DNA of 64,000 bases from Labrys miyagiensis (lineage in GTDB: Bacteria; Pseudomonadota; Alphaproteobacteria; Rhizobiales; Labraceae). The stretch covers positions 62,001-126,000 of the forward strand of contig NZ_BSPC01000022.1 in assembly GCF_030160835.1 (NCBI RefSeq). Direction: 5' to 3'. How positions within the stretch are numbered: the first letter of the stretch is position 1; every line of letters starts with the position of its first letter. The notes below the pieces were generated by a model that was not told where the DNA came from, searched no databases, and worked only from the letters and a program-made list of their open reading frames with translations. Positions 36,912 to 46,235 of this stretch are shown piece by piece. The translations under genes and the position numbers were made by a program.

Positions 36912-36953
36912 TGTGCGTTTTCGCACAGCCTCGTGCCTGAAATGCGGTATAAA
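36912..36953 (+). promoter_or_regulatory. tra-box-like palindrome 3 with -10 hexamer
   Basis: TGTGCGTTTTCGCACA (36912-36927) followed after 20 nt by TATAAA (36948-36953). The palindrome occupies the -35 region, which is the arrangement of class II LuxR/TraR-activated promoters. It reads toward the regulator at 37375. Confidence 0.75.
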
Positions 36954-37203
36954 GGATGATGAGGATGGATCAGCTTTCGGATAGGGGAGGGCACCAGGAA
37001 GTTTCGCCACCACGAGGCGGCCACAGTCGCCAGGTGGTGGCAGCCCGACTTTAGACTGATGGATGTCCTAGAGGTATCACGCAGGCGTCACGCTCCGTAG
37101 TGACTATCGTAATGCATCATACAAATTCCGAGTGGCTCCCTCGCATTCTTATGGAGTTTACAGCGGAATCGTTGCATACTAGTTAGGTAATCGGGAAAAC
37201 TAT

Positions 37204-37255
37204 GCCGGGTCGAACCTCCTTCTTTAGAGGTAGCATATTACTCCTGCGACCCGGC
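37204..37255 (+). ncRNA. nested stem-loop in the leader of the pseudo-receiver regulator
   Basis: GCCGGGTCG (37204-37212) pairs exactly with CGACCCGGC (37247-37255). Inside, ACCTC (37214-37218) pairs with GAGGT (37227-37231). No T tract follows, so it is not a simple terminator. A regulatory leader element or small RNA structure is possible; I recognise no known riboswitch. Confidence 0.4.
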
Positions 37256-37374
37256 CAGAATTAGAACGTGGCCGATAGAACCACGAAGGTTGCCGAAATA
37301 TTGAGTGCCGCGGCTTGGTTGGGACAGGCTTGCTGGCGGCGTTGGGAAAAATGATTTGTTCGGAGACTAGAACT

Positions 37375-38184
37375 GTGAACGATTTTTCTGTGGGTCGCCA
37401 AGAACTAGAGCCGTTTACGGCGGGCGGAGGGTTGTCCTCGAAACCCTCAACATCCTTTCTTGATTTCAAGAAGGAAGAATATCCCGTCGGTTCTCACGAT
37501 GCCCGCTCGGGCGTAAAGCCCGAGCCGGATCTGCAGACGCGCATTGCCATCATCGATGAGAATGCGCTTTCACGCAGCTGTTTGATGCGCTGTCTTTCGG
37601 CTTCCGAGCCGAATTTCGTGGCCGAAGGCTATACCAGTGTCGAAGATTGGCGCCGGATGGATGCTCAGGACATTCCCCTGATCGTGCTTTTGTGCGCCAC
37701 GGGCCGCAAATCGACCGAGGCTGCGGTTCGGCACGATCTCGATCTGGTCATCCAGTCCGCTACCGAGGCACGCGTGATCGTGGTTTCCGACTTCGAGGAT
37801 TCCACGGAGATTGTCGCGGCGCTCGAGCGCGGAGCGAGGGGCTATATCGCCATGAGCTCCAATCTGGATGTTGCCATTGCGGCCATTCGCCTTGTGCGTG
37901 CTGGCGGCACCTTCGTGCCGGCCAGCGGTCTCCTGTCTTCGCGTTCGCCAACCGCCTCGGCGGTGGTGGAGACGGATACGGGCGGCAAGTCACGGCAGAA
38001 CGTTTTCACCCAGCGCCAGCTTGAGGTGATCGATCGTTTGCGCCAGGGTGAGTCCAACAAGCTCATCGCCTACAAGCTCAACATGGGCGAATGCACGGTT
38101 AAGGTGCATGTCCGCAACATCATGCGGAAGATCAAGGCGCGTAACCGCACCGAGATCGCCTTCCTGACCAACGAGCTGTTCTGA
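37375..38184 (+). CDS. LuxR/NarL-type regulator with degenerate receiver domain (paralog 2)
   Basis: 269 residues from GTG 37375, which has GGAG 9 nt upstream; an ATG at 37351 is an alternative. The receiver-like part (IAIIDENALSRSC, VIVVSDFEDSTE, ALERGARGYIAMS) has LIVLLCATG at the acceptor strand, without Asp. The helix-turn-helix reads FTQRQLEVIDRLRQGESNK and ECTVKVHVRNIMRKIKARNR. It shares long blocks with the 16731-17456 protein, including TFVPASGLLS and a TE(I/V)AFLTNEL tail, so the two are recent paralogs. It follows a quorum-type promoter and ends at a good terminator. Confidence 0.85.
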   Translation: MNDFSVGRQELEPFTAGGGLSSKPSTSFLDFKKEEYPVGSHDARSGVKPEPDLQTRIAIIDENALSRSCLMRCLSASEPNFVAEGYTSVEDWRRMDAQDIPLIVLLCATGRKSTEAAVRHDLDLVIQSATEARVIVVSDFEDSTEIVAALERGARGYIAMSSNLDVAIAAIRLVRAGGTFVPASGLLSSRSPTASAVVETDTGGKSRQNVFTQRQLEVIDRLRQGESNKLIAYKLNMGECTVKVHVRNIMRKIKARNRTEIAFLTNELF

Positions 38185-38188
38185 TTTC

Positions 38189-38216
38189 GGAGGGCCTCAA
38201 AGGGCCCTCCTTGTTT
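38189..38216 (+). terminator. rho-independent terminator
   Basis: GGAGGGCC, a 5-nt loop with a central GC, then GGGCCCTCC and TTGTTT, 5 nt after the regulator stop. Confidence 0.8.
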
Positions 38217-38223
38217 GCCTGAA

Positions 38224-38272
38224 GCGCCGCTGCGCGTGCCGAAACATTCCGGTACGCGCGGCGGAGCTTTTT
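38224..38272 (+). terminator. second hairpin with T tract
   Basis: GCCGCTGCGCGTGCCG and CGGTACGCGCGGCGG form a long imperfect stem followed by AGCTTTTTCG. It lies directly after the first terminator. Confidence 0.5.
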
Positions 38273-38538
38273 CGTTTTCAGGTCCCGTGGCTCCGCAGTG
38301 CGGCCGCCTTCGGACAACGCTCCGAAACAGGGAAGCCCGCGTCAGCTCAAAGCGATATTTTGAGGACTGCACCTGGCGGTTGCCGGGGTAGGGTTGCCGG
38401 CCTCAGGAAGGGTGGTGGCTCGCATTCTGCGGCCAGCGCCGAAGAAGCTCAAGAGATCCCGGGGGGTGTCCTGCTGCCGCCGCAGGGCCGCGAACGGCTA
38501 TCTGTCGTGCGGCCCCGACCAGAGGCGCCCCACACCGG

Positions 38539-39474
38539 TCAGGAAACCTTGATGCCGGTTCCCAACGGTGGCCGACCGGCGTCCGGCGTATTGTAGATCT
38601 CGTAGCCCTGGGCGCGCAGAATGTCTCGCGACTTATGGGCGATGGCCGTCCGGCTCTTCACCTTGAGCTTCTTCATGATGTTTCGGATATGCACCTTGAC
38701 GGTGCTTTCCCGCAGATTGAGTTCATCGGCAATGGCCGCATTCGACTTGCCGCGGCTCACGGCAGCGATGATTGACAATTGGCGGGGCGAGATCGGCGTG
38801 TGAGGCCTGCTCGCAAGCTCTGGTCGTGGGGCGCTGGGTTCGTTCGCAGCCCTGATCAGGCTTGCTGCCGGAACGAAAACACCGCCGGCCATCACGAGGC
38901 GTGTCGCCTCGATAGCGACCTCGATGCCCAGGCTGGAAGGGATGTAGCCCTTGATGCCCATATCCAGCGCTCGGAAGATGCTGGCGGGATCTTCCGCGTC
39001 CGAGAGTAGGATGACAGGGGCCATCTGCCACAGGGCGGTGCCTACACCCAGTGCGTCCAGATCGAGAGCGGTATCACTGTCGCAAAGGAACACCAACGGC
39101 GTCGCCGTTTCCTGATCCGCGACGGCGTTCCAGTCATCGATCGACGCAAAAGTCAGCACCCGCCGTTGCGGGAATTCAGCCGCCAGCACCCTGCCCAGAC
39201 AGTCGCGTTGCAGGGCTCTGTTATTAATCAGCACTATCGGCCCGACCGGACTACTTGCAACCATGGAGCCGCCATTTGATTGACCCGGCAAGTGCGAGGG
39301 TGCCGGGAGGGAGGGATCACTCATAACCTGCAGTTTACTTGCTGGGCCGCCTGTGACTGTGGACAAATCAATAGAGCCCAAGCGCAAAATTTCTTCGCGC
39401 AAGTTTTGCAACAGTACCAAGGAATCTTCCTTTGTGATGTTGCTTGAATTGACCGTAAGCCGGTGGTTCGGCAT
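38539..39474 (-). CDS. LuxR/NarL-type regulator with degenerate receiver domain (third, diverged)
   Basis: 311 residues, with an extra ~75-residue N-terminal extension compared with the other two. The receiver-like segment (IVLINNRALQRDC, PVILLSDAED, ALDMGIKGYI) has PLVFLCDSD at the acceptor strand: Cys at the expected Asp position with Asp one residue later. The helix-turn-helix is ISPRQLSIIAAVSRGKSN and ESTVKVHIRNIMKKLKVKSR. It lies at the end of the exopolysaccharide locus on the same strand as those genes. A role in EPS control is inferred from position. Confidence 0.82.
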   Translation of the reverse strand: MPNHRLTVNSSNITKEDSLVLLQNLREEILRLGSIDLSTVTGGPASKLQVMSDPSLPAPSHLPGQSNGGSMVASSPVGPIVLINNRALQRDCLGRVLAAEFPQRRVLTFASIDDWNAVADQETATPLVFLCDSDTALDLDALGVGTALWQMAPVILLSDAEDPASIFRALDMGIKGYIPSSLGIEVAIEATRLVMAGGVFVPAASLIRAANEPSAPRPELASRPHTPISPRQLSIIAAVSRGKSNAAIADELNLRESTVKVHIRNIMKKLKVKSRTAIAHKSRDILRAQGYEIYNTPDAGRPPLGTGIKVS

Positions 39475-39836
39475 AGCAGCTCAAATGTAATCTTTGGGAG
39501 AATTACTTATAGTGCAGCACGCTACTGGTGGCACTATTCACAACTCCAAAACCAAAAACTTCTTTTACGCGATACTGCACGGTCACAGAATGATTCAAAC
39601 GACCCATCATTTCAATCTAGCAATGTTGATAGGAGGATCGGAGAAACGGGGCCAATTTAGGTAGCAGGTAACTCAAAGGCAGTAGATGACGCCGGAGCGC
39701 GCTAAACCCCTCGATGTGAGTAGCTTCGCGGGTTAAAGCGCACTGCCTAGCCCTGTCGGCCGCGCTGAAGGAGCCCAAATTGCATAGGCCGCGCCTTCTC
39801 AGGCGTGATGCCGGCAGCCATTGCTCATCGAAAGAG
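39475..39836. other. 362-bp intergenic gap
   Basis: The regulator's upstream region and the end of the ExoP-like gene. AT-richer than the coding parts. I see no ORF, palindrome or terminator that I can support. Confidence 0.5.
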
Positions 39837-41516
39837 CTATTGCCGGGGCCGGCGCAGAAGCGTGGGCCAATCGCGCTTTGGAACCTTGTTCAGGATGGCG
39901 CCGAGAATCTTGCCATTGGCCTGCTGAAGGGTCTCCAGAGCCTCGGTGACGTCATCGCTCGTGGTCTTGCCAGCCTCGATGATGAACACCACCGCATCGA
40001 GCAGGGGCGCGAGCGCCTTGACGTCGGAGGACATGCTCATGGCCGGCAGATCCACCACGACATAGTCATAGGCCTTCATCACCTTCAGCTCGCCCTGCAT
40101 GGCGGAGGAGCCGATGAAGAGGTTGATGTCGGTGCTGCGGCCGCTGCCCATGGCGGGAATGAAGTCGAGTCGGGGGGCGATGTTCACGTCGGATACCGTG
40201 ATCTGGCTTTCGCTATGCTGGAGCACGTCACTGAGGCCATATTTGGCATTTGGCGCATAATGGCGGGTAAGCGTGGAATTGCGCAGGTCGCCATCGACCA
40301 GCATGGTGTGCCGGCCGGACGCGGCGAAGAGATGGGCGAGGTTCGACGCGATGGTTGTCTTGCCCTCGCTCGGCAGGCAGGAGACCACACCGATCAGCCG
40401 CGGTCCGGAGCTCACCTCGCGACCCATGATGGCCGTGCGTACGGCGCGCAGGCTTTCGGCGAAGGGCGAGACCGTGCCCGCGCGCGAGGTGCTGTAGGAC
40501 AGGAAATCCTCGGAACTCTCGCCCTGCTCGTCCGAGCGGAATGGCCAAAGCGAGCGCAGGAAGTGAAGGGCCGAGCGCGGCAGATTGATCAGGAAGCTGA
40601 GGAGGCCGCCCTCGCGACGGTCTGTCGCCATGGGTACGATGCCGAGGCAGTTGAGGCCGAGGTCGCGCTGGACATGCCGCTTGGCACGCAGCGTGCGATC
40701 CAGGCTGTGGAGCACGCCGACCATGCCCAGGCCGGTGAGCAAGGCGAGCGCGAAGGCGAGCGCCAGAATCAGCTTGGTCTGTGGGTAGCTCTTGGCAAGC
40801 GGCTCGGCCGCCGCGCTGATGATACGCGAGTCGGAAGCTGAGAATTGCTGCTGGCCCATGTCGCCGGTTCGGACGGCATCCTCGACGGCCTTCTGCTGGG
40901 CGTTGACTTCATCCTTGCGCACCTGCAGCCAGTCATTGCTGCTCTGCAGGGAGACGGCTTTGCCAAGGATCTGCTCGCGCATGAACGACGCCGTGATCGA
41001 ATTGGCGAGGCTGGCAGCGCGCGCCGACGACCGGGAGCGGAAGCCGATCTCCAGCACCAGGGACTGCCCGATCCTGCGGACGGTCACGCGATCGGAGAAG
41101 GACTGGAAGGCAGCTTCGGTCCGGCGCCTGGCGAGTTCTCCCGTAGGGTCGGGGTCAGTGATGGGCTTGCCCACGAACTCCGGATCGTCCTGCAGGTCCA
41201 GGGTCTGGAAGACATAGCGCAGCACCCGCTCGGATTTGACGATCTGGATCTGGCTTTCCACCTGCGAGTTGTCGAGGTTGACCTGCAGCAGGCTGGGGTC
41301 GGTACCCTGCACCGTCGAGAAGGAACTTCTCGGCTGCAGGATGACATTTGTGGAGGCATAGAATTCCGGCGGCGTATAAGCCAGATAACCGATGGCCAGG
41401 GCCATACAGAAAATGAACCACAGCACCATTCCCCAGCCATATCGCAGAACTTCCACGATGACGTCGCGAGGACTGAAGCGGTTGGGCTGATCGTTGAGCG
41501 GCCTAATATAAAGCAT
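39837..41516 (-). CDS. ExoP-like polysaccharide co-polymerase with tyrosine-kinase-type ATPase domain
   Basis: 559 residues. An N-terminal Wzz domain has membrane helices near 28-48 and 240-260, with an extended periplasmic part between. The C-terminal BY-kinase-like domain has Walker A CLPSEGKTTIASN, Walker A' MLVDGDLRN and Walker B YVVVDLPAM. It controls polymer length and export together with an ExoF/Wza-type protein. The chain ends LLRRPRQ without the usual tyrosine cluster, so classical autophosphorylation of a C-terminal tail is unlikely. Confidence 0.9.
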   Translation of the reverse strand: MLYIRPLNDQPNRFSPRDVIVEVLRYGWGMVLWFIFCMALAIGYLAYTPPEFYASTNVILQPRSSFSTVQGTDPSLLQVNLDNSQVESQIQIVKSERVLRYVFQTLDLQDDPEFVGKPITDPDPTGELARRRTEAAFQSFSDRVTVRRIGQSLVLEIGFRSRSSARAASLANSITASFMREQILGKAVSLQSSNDWLQVRKDEVNAQQKAVEDAVRTGDMGQQQFSASDSRIISAAAEPLAKSYPQTKLILALAFALALLTGLGMVGVLHSLDRTLRAKRHVQRDLGLNCLGIVPMATDRREGGLLSFLINLPRSALHFLRSLWPFRSDEQGESSEDFLSYSTSRAGTVSPFAESLRAVRTAIMGREVSSGPRLIGVVSCLPSEGKTTIASNLAHLFAASGRHTMLVDGDLRNSTLTRHYAPNAKYGLSDVLQHSESQITVSDVNIAPRLDFIPAMGSGRSTDINLFIGSSAMQGELKVMKAYDYVVVDLPAMSMSSDVKALAPLLDAVVFIIEAGKTTSDDVTEALETLQQANGKILGAILNKVPKRDWPTLLRRPRQ

Positions 41517-41821
41517 TCCGGCTGCCTTGAACCTTCAGAAATCAAACACGGGGTGGATATGAGGAAATCCGGATCGCACCGCTTTTCCTCGCCTTTCTAT
41601 CCGTCCGGATGCGAATTGAGCATCCTTTAAATGGCATGATCCGACGATTCTTTCGTTCAGCCGATCAGCATAGCGTCTAGCCTGATCGTCATTCGTCGAA
41701 TTGCTTATAAAGTTCTTGAACATAAGCCGCAATGGCGGGTGTTGGCGCCTGGCGGCCCCGTCGGGCGTTTCGAAGCACCGAGACCCCCATGGGCGCGTTC
41801 GGTTGCGGCGGCTGCCAAAGC
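41517..41821. other. 305-bp intergenic gap
   Basis: Lies between the Wzy-like gene and the ExoP-like gene. No ORF, terminator or palindrome found; it should hold the ExoP-like promoter unless transcription reads through. Confidence 0.45.
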
Positions 41822-43258
41822 TCACGACCGCAACCCCGCGCGCAGGAGGTTGGGGATCTCTTCCTGCTCCTGCTGCTTGGCCGGCACATTGCTCGTGTCG
41901 CTGGCGGCACAGGCCAAGCCCGCAAGCATGAAGAAGGAAAGCCCGAGATCGATCAGCGATGCCGAGATCGAACATGTGATGATGTTTGCCAGGCAGGTGG
42001 TGCGCGCAGCCGCCCGAACCTCATGGACATACCAGTCCAGCGGCTTTCTCGAGCGTCTGAACAAGATCAGGAACAGGAAAAGGCCGTAGGTGAGGCAGCC
42101 GATGATGCCGAGATTGCCGAACACCGCCAGGAGGAAGCTGGAGGAGCGTACCGCGCCGATACCTCCACCCAGTCCAAAGGTGGCGAAGAACGTCTCTATG
42201 GACGCCTTGTTCCAGCTGCCACGCTCTTCGGCCGATTGGCTGGTGGCCTTGTTGAACAGCATCTCATCGGCGATTGCCCATACCTGGTCGCCGACCGCGG
42301 GTATCAGCATGACCGCAGCGACGATCAGGATGAAGAGGAGAGGTGCAAAGATGAGGAAGGCCATGACGGTCTTCGGTACCGGGCCGCGAATCAGGCGCCA
42401 GAGCGATGTCATGTAAAGGATGGCCAGCACCAGAGGCAGGGCTACATAGGCAGTGGTCGCCGTGCACATCACCAGCAGGATCAGGCTGATCATAGCGATG
42501 GTGAGGGTCAGCGCCGGGCGCACGCCGCCTAGCCACAGCCTGAAGGTGAAGCCAAAGGTGCCCAGGGTCACGCCGCCGAAGGAGGAGGCCTCTGTGAAAG
42601 AGCCGACGATGCGCTTCATGCCCGCAATGACCGTATCATCATGCAGGGCGTAGGTCGTATTGCGCATGAAATCGAGCAGGAACGAGGTGTTCGTCCAGAA
42701 TGTCGCCAGGTCCACGAGGGCAAAGAAGATATTGAGCACGCAATAGATGAAATAGGCCTGCGCCAGGACGTTGAAGTTGTCGCGGTTCTTGGCGAAGACA
42801 TAGCAGACCAGGAAGGTGACCAGATCGGCGATAAAGTAGACGGACTGCGTGATGTTGCCGGTCGTCGGCCCGAGCGGCACGAGGAGTGGCGATCCCTCAC
42901 CGCCGCCCTGGTTGATGGCGGAGACATAGACCGCGCCGGCGAAGATCCTCGGGAAGAGGATGGCGCCCAGGGTGCCCCAAAGTACTGTCAACAGCAGCCA
43001 GAAGGCTTCACGCGGAAAGGTGAGGGCTGACCATACCTCGCCGGTCGTGCCGGGTTGGGCGAACATCGCCAGGATGACGAATCCTAGCATCAGATGAGCC
43101 GGCTGCACCGGAGCGCCGCCAAGGGCGGTGAGAAACAGGACGGCGCAGGAGCCGAGGAGACCCGACGGAATGAGGATGTAGAATCCCACCACAGGCCCCC
43201 GAAACAGGATCAGGAGTCCCAGGAGCAAGGCTACCGCACCAACTGGCTCAATCGTCAT
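41822..43258 (-). CDS. O-antigen ligase/Wzy-like polysaccharide polymerase
   Basis: 478 residues and strongly hydrophobic, with about 11-12 membrane helices. A large loop between helices around 120-150 and another with SAEERGSWNKASIETF near residue 350 are typical of Wzy/WaaL proteins. It probably polymerises the repeat unit of the exopolysaccharide at the periplasmic face. Start ATG 43258 has AAGG upstream; the extra 18 residues of the longer frame are polar and unlikely. The position between glycosyltransferase and co-polymerase genes supports the role. Confidence 0.82.
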   Translation of the reverse strand: MTIEPVGAVALLLGLLILFRGPVVGFYILIPSGLLGSCAVLFLTALGGAPVQPAHLMLGFVILAMFAQPGTTGEVWSALTFPREAFWLLLTVLWGTLGAILFPRIFAGAVYVSAINQGGGEGSPLLVPLGPTTGNITQSVYFIADLVTFLVCYVFAKNRDNFNVLAQAYFIYCVLNIFFALVDLATFWTNTSFLLDFMRNTTYALHDDTVIAGMKRIVGSFTEASSFGGVTLGTFGFTFRLWLGGVRPALTLTIAMISLILLVMCTATTAYVALPLVLAILYMTSLWRLIRGPVPKTVMAFLIFAPLLFILIVAAVMLIPAVGDQVWAIADEMLFNKATSQSAEERGSWNKASIETFFATFGLGGGIGAVRSSSFLLAVFGNLGIIGCLTYGLFLFLILFRRSRKPLDWYVHEVRAAARTTCLANIITCSISASLIDLGLSFFMLAGLACAASDTSNVPAKQQEQEEIPNLLRAGLRS

Positions 43259-43545
43259 CCGAGTTTCAACCTTACGCCAATTTCCCGTCGGAGGCTGGGC
43301 AGGGACACGCACCCACCCCCATAGCCCATCGCACGCGCCAACGCCTACCTTAACGCGCAGACTTTACATTCCGCCCCGCCGTGCCTGGCGCGTTGGACAT
43401 GCTCCTCGGGCCAGTTTCGACCCCGCCGGGTCCTTGCTCTTCGGCGGCCCGTTCAGAAGACCGATACTCCCATTCGGCACAATGCCCCAGCGCTGCATGA
43501 TCCGGTTTCGGATGGCCATGCCGAGGCCGAAGGAATTTCGTCCAT
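43259..43545. other. 287-bp intergenic gap
   Basis: No gene, clear promoter or terminator seen. Confidence 0.45.
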
Positions 43546-44697
43546 TCAGCGCCGGCCTTCCTTCATGAGATCAAGGTAGCCCTCCGCCGAAGCGTCCCAT
43601 GAGAAGGATTTTACCTGCTCATGCCCGCGGTCCCTGAGTTCGTCGCGCAACTGGGGCGAGTCCAGCAGGCGCCGGATCTGGGCGAGCCAGGCCTCGGGCT
43701 GGTCCGGGGCGGCCATCAACGCAGCCTCGCCGCAGATCTCGGGCATGCTCGCCCGGTCGGAGGAGATGACCGGGCAGCCCAGAGCCATGGCCTCCACGAT
43801 GGGCAGGCCAAATCCTTCCGTGAAGGACGGAAAGACGAGGCACAGCGCGCCACCCAAGAGGGCTGCAAGATCATCGTCATTGACGAAGCCCATGAAACGC
43901 AGATTCGGGGCTGCGACCGTCTGCTCGGCCTCGGCAAAGATGCTGGCCTGGCCGCCAGTCACCACGATGTCGATACCGAGCTCGTCGAGGGCCCGGGCGA
44001 GGCCGAAGATCATCCCGTTGTTCTTGTGGCGAGCGCGGCTGCCGAGAATGAAGACATAGGGGCGCTCGAATCGGTGCTTCACCAGGAGGATGGAGCGGCG
44101 AGCATCCCATTTGAAGACATGCTCATGCCCATTCGGGAGCACCGTGATCCGTTCTTCCCGGATGGGAAGATGGCGAGCCAGCTCCCGCGCCGAGAAATGG
44201 GAGACGGTGGTGATCGCCGCGGACCGGCGGGCAAGGGCGGGAAGCAGGGTCTGGTAGACCGCTCGAAAGCTGCGGCTGTAGCTTTCGGGCATGTTGTAGA
44301 CATTCGCGTCGTGCATGCAGACGATTTGTCTGCGGCGGACGACCGGCCCCAGATTGCAGAGGTTGAGCAGGAAGGCGCTATCCGCGGCCGGCAGCGCGGC
44401 CTGTTCCCAGGCATGCCCGGTTAGGTGTCCGGATCGTACTGGCTTGAGCGCAGCATAAGGCGGAACGGATACGTCACCGGCCGGGAGATAGATATTGGCC
44501 CCGCGTCCGTTCTGTTTGAGGATGCGGTCGAGCCGATCCACGATCTCACGGGCGTAGCGTTGCACGCCCGTGACGGGCTGCGTCAGAAAGCGCCCATTGA
44601 TGGCGAAAGTCGGAAGGTCGACCAGCTGAGGCTTTAAGGTCTGCTCCGCAAGAGCCGCACCTGTCGCACCAGCGGGGTGCGTTGCGTCGGCGATCAT
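43546..44697 (-). CDS. GT4-family glycosyltransferase
   Basis: 383 residues. The donor-binding half shows VFPSFTEGFGLPIVEAMALG, the E-x7-E signature of GT4 retaining transferases, preceded by VFILGSRARHKNN. It would add one sugar to the lipid-linked repeat unit on the cytoplasmic side. ATG 44697 has GGGAAG 8 nt upstream; the longer frame is a non-coding extension. The acceptor and sugar cannot be read. Confidence 0.9.
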   Translation of the reverse strand: MIADATHPAGATGAALAEQTLKPQLVDLPTFAINGRFLTQPVTGVQRYAREIVDRLDRILKQNGRGANIYLPAGDVSVPPYAALKPVRSGHLTGHAWEQAALPAADSAFLLNLCNLGPVVRRRQIVCMHDANVYNMPESYSRSFRAVYQTLLPALARRSAAITTVSHFSARELARHLPIREERITVLPNGHEHVFKWDARRSILLVKHRFERPYVFILGSRARHKNNGMIFGLARALDELGIDIVVTGGQASIFAEAEQTVAAPNLRFMGFVNDDDLAALLGGALCLVFPSFTEGFGLPIVEAMALGCPVISSDRASMPEICGEAALMAAPDQPEAWLAQIRRLLDSPQLRDELRDRGHEQVKSFSWDASAEGYLDLMKEGRR

Positions 44698-44785
44698 CGC
44701 AAGCTTCCCATTCAAACGCAGGCTATCAAACGGGCGCGGGGGGAACAAGCATTCCCGCTGCAGCAAACGCCGCTTTTAGCGCTCA

Positions 44786-44823
44786 ATAAAAAACCGCCCC
44801 GATAAGTTGGCATTCGGGGCGGT
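44786..44823 (-). terminator. rho-independent terminator of the sugar transferase gene
   Basis: On the minus strand ACCGCCCCGA and TCGGGGCGGT form a 10-bp stem with an 11-nt loop, followed by TTTTTTATTG. Confidence 0.9.
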
Positions 44824-44891
44824 ACTGGTGATTGCTGCTGGGAGCAGGGGCGTGACAGCCAAGCGGCGTGCCCATGCCCCAGTTCTAGGCC

Positions 44892-45605
44892 TTAGTAGGA
44901 ACCCTTGGACTGCAGCAGGGCCGGGATCGTCTTGAAGATGATGACGATATCCCTCCACAGGCTCCATTCCCGCACATAGCGGACATCGAGGACCACGCGG
45001 TGCTGGTAGGAGGTGTCGGAGCGTCCGCTCACCTGCCACAGGCCGGTAAGGCCCGGGCGAACCCGCAGATAGTCCTCGATATAGGCGCCATAGCGGACGA
45101 TCTCGTCCCGCACGATCGGCCGGGGACCGACCAGGCTCATGTGGCCGCGGATCACGTTGAAGAGCTGGGGCAACTCGTCGACGCTGGACTTGCGCAGGAA
45201 GTGGCCCAACGGCGTGATGCGCGGATCGTTTTTGAGCTTGTGGCTCTCCTTCCACTCCTCCAGCGCGCTGGGATTGCTCGCCAGATATTCACGCAGAACC
45301 ACGTCCGAATTGGTCACCATCGACCGGAACTTCAAACACGGGAAGCTGGTGCCGCCACGCCCGACGCGGCTGTGTCGAATGAAAATCGGACGTCCCTGTG
45401 CAACAAGAAGTACACCAACAAGCAAAAGGAACATGGGGAGCAAAAATACAAGCGCAGAAGTCGCAACTGCGACGTCGAATGCACGCTTGCTTGCTCTCCC
45501 GAAATCCAGGAAAAAGCCGGAACCTTGCTTCCTTGCCTTGAACACGGAGGCATCATCATTACCGGCAATCCGGCTAAGACTATCAGAGCTAGCCAAGTTC
45601 TCCAT
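44892..45605 (-). CDS. ExoY/WbaP-like undecaprenyl-phosphate sugar-1-phosphate transferase
   Basis: 237 residues. One hydrophobic segment (about 46-68) is followed by the family's cytoplasmic core: KFRSMVTNSD, PRITPLGHFLRKSSVDELPQ, MSLVGPRPIV, and RPGLTGLWQVSGRS. It starts the exopolysaccharide repeat unit by moving a sugar phosphate, often galactose, onto undecaprenyl phosphate. It is followed by a strong terminator, so it is its own transcription unit; its upstream gap is shared with the quorum-type promoter at 46236, which points the other way. Confidence 0.93.
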   Translation of the reverse strand: MENLASSDSLSRIAGNDDASVFKARKQGSGFFLDFGRASKRAFDVAVATSALVFLLPMFLLLVGVLLVAQGRPIFIRHSRVGRGGTSFPCLKFRSMVTNSDVVLREYLASNPSALEEWKESHKLKNDPRITPLGHFLRKSSVDELPQLFNVIRGHMSLVGPRPIVRDEIVRYGAYIEDYLRVRPGLTGLWQVSGRSDTSYQHRVVLDVRYVREWSLWRDIVIIFKTIPALLQSKGSY

Positions 45606-46235
45606 CTGTCGCCTCGGTCAGAGTGGCATATTACGTTAAGTTACCTAACACTCAAACGCCCGCCGCTCAGCATATTGCGTTGCGGCATTTCAAAACAACG
45701 TCTGGAATGTTGCAGCGGGTGAAATATTTTGCTGACAACGATAAACAGAGGCCCAGCCGTCTTTGGATTTGCGTTAAACTAATGAACACTGAATTGCTGA
45801 ATTTTCGGCCAGAAAGCAAGGATTAGCCCCGACGGAATTCGGAGTAGTGCTGGCATACCGTTGCGTCGCGCATCATAGGTATCACCCTTCGAAAGAACTA
45901 AAATTGGGGGTAACATCTAATTATTAGGAGGTAGCAGATCGCATTTCTCTGTACCCCTATGTCCTAATCAATGCCCTCGGTAGCGGTAGAATTTGCCTTA
46001 TTTTTCAAAGCGAGGCGTAGGTTGTTCCCCCTCCTGGGAGGTGTGGCAGAACGGCCACTGCGACGCATGAATGTGCATAGGGCCCTTTGGGATGCCGCTG
46101 CCGCCCTTTGGTGCTGCCAGGACCTGTTCGAATGGTGGGGCCGAGACCACCAGCATATGCCGCTTGAGTCGAAATTTGATGAAAATTGACAAGGTTTTTG
46201 GCAAAAATGGGCCGATTATCCATCCATTCGGGGTC

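Larger units (their letters stand above)
36495..37374. other. 880-bp gap: quorum-type promoter and structured leader
   Basis: Holds the palindrome and -10 at 36912-36953 and a nested hairpin at 37204-37255. If transcription starts near 36960, the 5' leader of the downstream regulator is ~415 nt. No gene called. Confidence 0.55.
38185..38538. other. 354-bp gap between convergent regulators
   Basis: Contains two hairpins (38189-38216 and 38224-38272). The rest (38273-38538) shows no gene or motif I can support. Confidence 0.55.
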
